A model generated the notes under the pieces. The model did not search any database and had not been told where the DNA came from. It saw only the letters and a program-made list of their open reading frames with translations. Source: CAYSPU01 sp964432995 (GTDB lineage Bacteria > Verrucomicrobiota > Verrucomicrobiia > Limisphaerales > JAHDYP01). From it: a stretch of 17,645 nt of DNA. Location of the stretch: assembly GCA_964432995.1 (NCBI GenBank), contig CAYSPU010000114.1, forward strand, positions 1 to 17,645, written 5' to 3'. This document shows, one piece after another, positions 16,068 through 17,645 of this stretch (position 1 is the stretch's first letter; the number at the start of each line of letters is the position of its first letter). The position numbers and the translations under genes were made by a program.

Positions 16068-16263
16068 GGGCAAAGCCAACCGCACCGGCCCCGGTCGCCC
16101 ACCCGCACCGCACCCTCTCGGTTGTGCCTGCTGAAGTCCTGGTCGCCACCCGCACTGCCAAGGAGCGGTACGGCAAGGCCTATGGATGCGATTCTGGTTC
16201 CCGCCGCCCCCATGCGAAGCAACATCGTTGTCCATATCTGCGACTTGCTAAAGAGCAAGGCGC

Positions 16264-16278
16264 TTCACACCAGGTGAA
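16264..16278. promoter_or_regulatory. Short operator-like dyad
   Basis: TTCAC-ACCAG-GTGAA is a perfect 5-bp inverted repeat in the gene-free stretch after the kinase gene. It resembles a protein-binding site more than a terminator, but nothing else supports a role. Confidence 0.2.
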
Positions 16279-16289
16279 CCCAAATCTGG

Positions 16290-16334
16290 AGCCCGGAAAT
16301 CTCATGCACTCATCCATCGTGAGATTTCCGGGCT
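16290..16334. repeat. Perfect 15-bp stem hairpin
   Basis: AGCCCGGAAATCTCA (16290-16304) and TGAGATTTCCGGGCT (16320-16334) are exact reverse complements, with a 15-nt loop. This is the strongest hairpin in the window. It is 222 bp past the kinase stop and not followed by a T-run on either strand, so it may be a mobile-element part, an attachment-like site, an RNA processing signal or a Rho-assisted end. Confidence 0.6.
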
Positions 16335-16350
16335 AAGCCAAAGCCAGAAG

Positions 16351-16388
16351 TGGGAGCGGTGCCCTCACAGTTGTACCCGCCGCTCCCA
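16351..16388. repeat. 9-bp inverted repeat
   Basis: TGGGAGCGG (16351-16359) and CCGCTCCCA (16380-16388) are perfectly complementary with a 20-nt loop. It is the second of four hairpins packed into about 160 bp. Confidence 0.45.
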
Positions 16389-16392
16389 AATC

Positions 16393-16410
16393 TGGCCGAA
16401 AAACCGGCCA
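16393..16410. repeat. 6-bp stem, A-rich loop hairpin
   Basis: TGGCCG-AAAAAC-CGGCCA, a perfect stem directly after the preceding inverted repeat. Read on the minus strand the loop is U-rich. Its role is unknown. Confidence 0.4.
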
Positions 16411-16427
16411 CCATGACTGTACGTGGT

Positions 16428-16447
16428 AAAGGCCCCGTTTCGGGGCC
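16428..16447 (-). terminator. Intrinsic terminator of the AAA+ ATPase gene
   Basis: GGCCCCG-TTT-CGGGGCC (16431-16447) is a perfect 7-bp GC stem. On the minus strand it is followed by TTT (16428-16430). It lies 77 bp past the stop codon of the ATPase gene, in the right direction for that gene. It may also stop plus-strand transcripts, although only a broken A-rich stretch follows there. Confidence 0.6.
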
Positions 16448-16524
16448 ATGGCAAAAACAAAACGTCAAAGAGCGTAGCCTATAAGGCCGCCTGATTCAGG
16501 AACGTGCTCAACCCTGGACTCGGA

Positions 16525-17613
16525 TCACTCGCCAGGCACCCCAGATCCGGAACGGAGCCTCCTCTGCAGGCCGTCTTCAGGTGGCATGCAATGAGGTTGT
16601 TCCGGTGACAACAAGGGCCGGTCACCGCGCTCCCGGCCCCCGCCCAAAGCCTGCCGCACATCGGAGACGGTAGCGGCCTTCCTGCCAGCCTGGTGCGCAA
16701 TGCAACATGCGCGAACAGCAAGCGTCCTCAGAGTGCCCAGCCCCGCCCCCAGATCGCGCAGCGTTGCACACACACGGCGCAGCGCGGCGGCCGGAAGACT
16801 TGGGAGCATGCTGGCAGCCACTAACTCAAAGTCGCTAGCGCTGGGCTGTTCTGGGAGGTCCTCTTGCCGCCGAACTCGGTTCACGAACTGGTTGGCGTCC
16901 CACCTTTTGGCCGCTCGGATTGCCTTCAGGAGGTCGTTGAACTGCGGCGTGCTCACCAACACGATAGGAACGCCCCTATTCAACTGGCTGTGGATCCACT
17001 CCAGCCTGAACGGCCGCGCTGCCCGGTAATTCCCTTCCGGGAAACAACGCTGTGCCTCATCCAGAATGAGGGTTTTCTGGCCAGAGGCGAGAACGGTCTC
17101 AATGTGATCCTGTAGTGCATCGGGGCTGCCGCCGAGGAACACCCGCATGCCCAACGCATGCCCTATTGCCCGAAAAAACGCACCCCGGCCGCCTCCGGCT
17201 GGCACTTCGGCCAGGCATGATGTCCCAGGATTGCGGTTCGCCCATAGGCGGCACCCGTGGCTCTTCCCGACTCCTGATGCACCAATGATGAGCACAAGGC
17301 CCCGGGCAAACCTCGCGTATTCGACTGCCGCCGCCACTTTGGCCGCAGTCTCCGTGTCCGCACCGTCTTTGCACTTGGCGGCAATCCACTTCTCACGATT
17401 CTCGGCGACAGTTTCCCAAATGCGGGAGAAGTACCACGGCGCGGTGAGCGCAACCCCACCGAGGCCGACGCACACGGCCCCCAATTCCTGCTCCAGTCCG
17501 CCAGCAGCCTCGCGGCACAACTCCAGAAAGCGGGCCGCTGGATAGGAAGAAGGATGTGCGCTCAAGGGCCGGGTCTGGGGGTGGGGAGTTGGTGCAGGAA
17601 GATAGTGGGCCAA
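16525..17613 (-). CDS. AAA+ ATPase, MuB/TniB-like transposition helper
   Basis: 362 residues from TTG at 17611-17613, which has GAGG five bases upstream. A different frame upstream ends in TGA at 17621-17623, as expected if another gene precedes it. The frame itself stays open to the window edge, so a longer, partial gene is possible. Walker A is GASGVGKS (111-118), Walker B TLILDEAQ (181-188) and sensor I VLVSTP (218-223), with an Arg-rich FVNRVRRQ after it and a helical C-terminal region. Short AAA+ proteins of this layout (MuB, TniB, TnsC) bind DNA and direct a DDE transposase; that gene would lie off the right edge. The proposed role rests on overall resemblance only. Other AAA+ families with short lids remain possible. 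Confidence 0.75.
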   Translation of the reverse strand: MAHYLPAPTPHPQTRPLSAHPSSYPAARFLELCREAAGGLEQELGAVCVGLGGVALTAPWYFSRIWETVAENREKWIAAKCKDGADTETAAKVAAAVEYARFARGLVLIIGASGVGKSHGCRLWANRNPGTSCLAEVPAGGGRGAFFRAIGHALGMRVFLGGSPDALQDHIETVLASGQKTLILDEAQRCFPEGNYRAARPFRLEWIHSQLNRGVPIVLVSTPQFNDLLKAIRAAKRWDANQFVNRVRRQEDLPEQPSASDFELVAASMLPSLPAAALRRVCATLRDLGAGLGTLRTLAVRACCIAHQAGRKAATVSDVRQALGGGRERGDRPLLSPEQPHCMPPEDGLQRRLRSGSGVPGE

Positions 17614-17645
17614 GACGTCCTCATCCGGTGGCAGTAAGCCGGCCT

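Larger units (their letters stand above)
16068..16524. other. Gene-free stretch between kinase gene and ATPase gene
   Basis: 457 bp with no convincing gene. The first half is GC-rich; the second is less so and carries four hairpins (16290-16447). A 31-codon frame from ATG at 16182 (starting MDAILVPAAPMRSNIVVHIC) and a 70-codon frame from 16124 are present, but neither shows a recognisable domain. The change in composition and the hairpins may mark the edge of a mobile element. Confidence 0.5.

Noticed and set aside
13464..16235. 923-codon minus-strand frame
   Set aside because: Antisense to the tyrosine kinase gene and running into the NusG-like gene. The kinase motifs on the other strand are clear.
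16182..16277. 31-codon frame starting MDAILVPAAPMRSNIVVHIC
   Set aside because: It has a hydrophobic start and a weak AAGG upstream, so a truncated gene is conceivable, but there is no homology or length to support it.

Overview
The window looks like a chromosomal segment of a high-GC Gram-negative bacterium, most likely Verrucomicrobiota (Pedosphaera/Limisphaerales-like). That placement is an inference. It rests on the giant secreted ankyrin proteins, the dispersed hairpin repeats between genes, start sites with little or no Shine-Dalgarno sequence, and a Wza/Wzc/NusG-type exopolysaccharide locus with a divergent sigma-54 activator. No rRNA or other phylogenetic marker is present.

Layout. 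(1) Positions 164-8621, minus strand: two tandem paralogous genes encode very large exported ankyrin-repeat proteins (about 1,370 and 1,310 residues). Each has the same signal-peptide leader, almost the same 138-bp 5' region, a large hairpin repeat upstream and a related 25-bp hairpin repeat at its 3' end. The upstream copy also carries a 110-bp inverted-repeat insertion, flanked by a 6-bp direct repeat, that the other copy lacks. (2) Positions 9028-11978, minus strand: a two-gene unit consists of a sigma-54-dependent AAA+ activator with a degenerate receiver domain, joined by a GTGA stop/start overlap to an ABC-2-type permease without a visible ATPase partner. (3) Positions 12200-16067: an exopolysaccharide export module. 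It holds a Wza-type outer-membrane export protein whose signal peptide lies in a different frame from the rest (an apparent single-base frameshift), a convergent NusG/RfaH-like antiterminator, and a Wzc-type polymerase-regulating tyrosine autokinase with a tyrosine-rich tail. (4) Positions 16068-16524: a gene-free stretch with several perfect hairpins. (5) Positions 16525-17613, minus strand: an AAA+ ATPase resembling MuB/TniB transposition helpers, suggesting that a mobile element begins at the right edge.

How the parts may work together. The activator and the wza gene diverge from a 221-bp region. In it one 17-bp sequence matches the sigma-54 GG-N10-GC pattern on both strands, next to a dyad that could be an activator site. 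The NusG paralogue and a GC-rich hairpin in the wza leader suggest control of transcript elongation, as in other capsule loci. Wza and Wzc would form the trans-envelope export machinery; glycosyltransferases and polymerase are not in the window. The ankyrin pair is a separate, probably envelope or extracellular, protein family whose 5' regions are much better conserved than the proteins.
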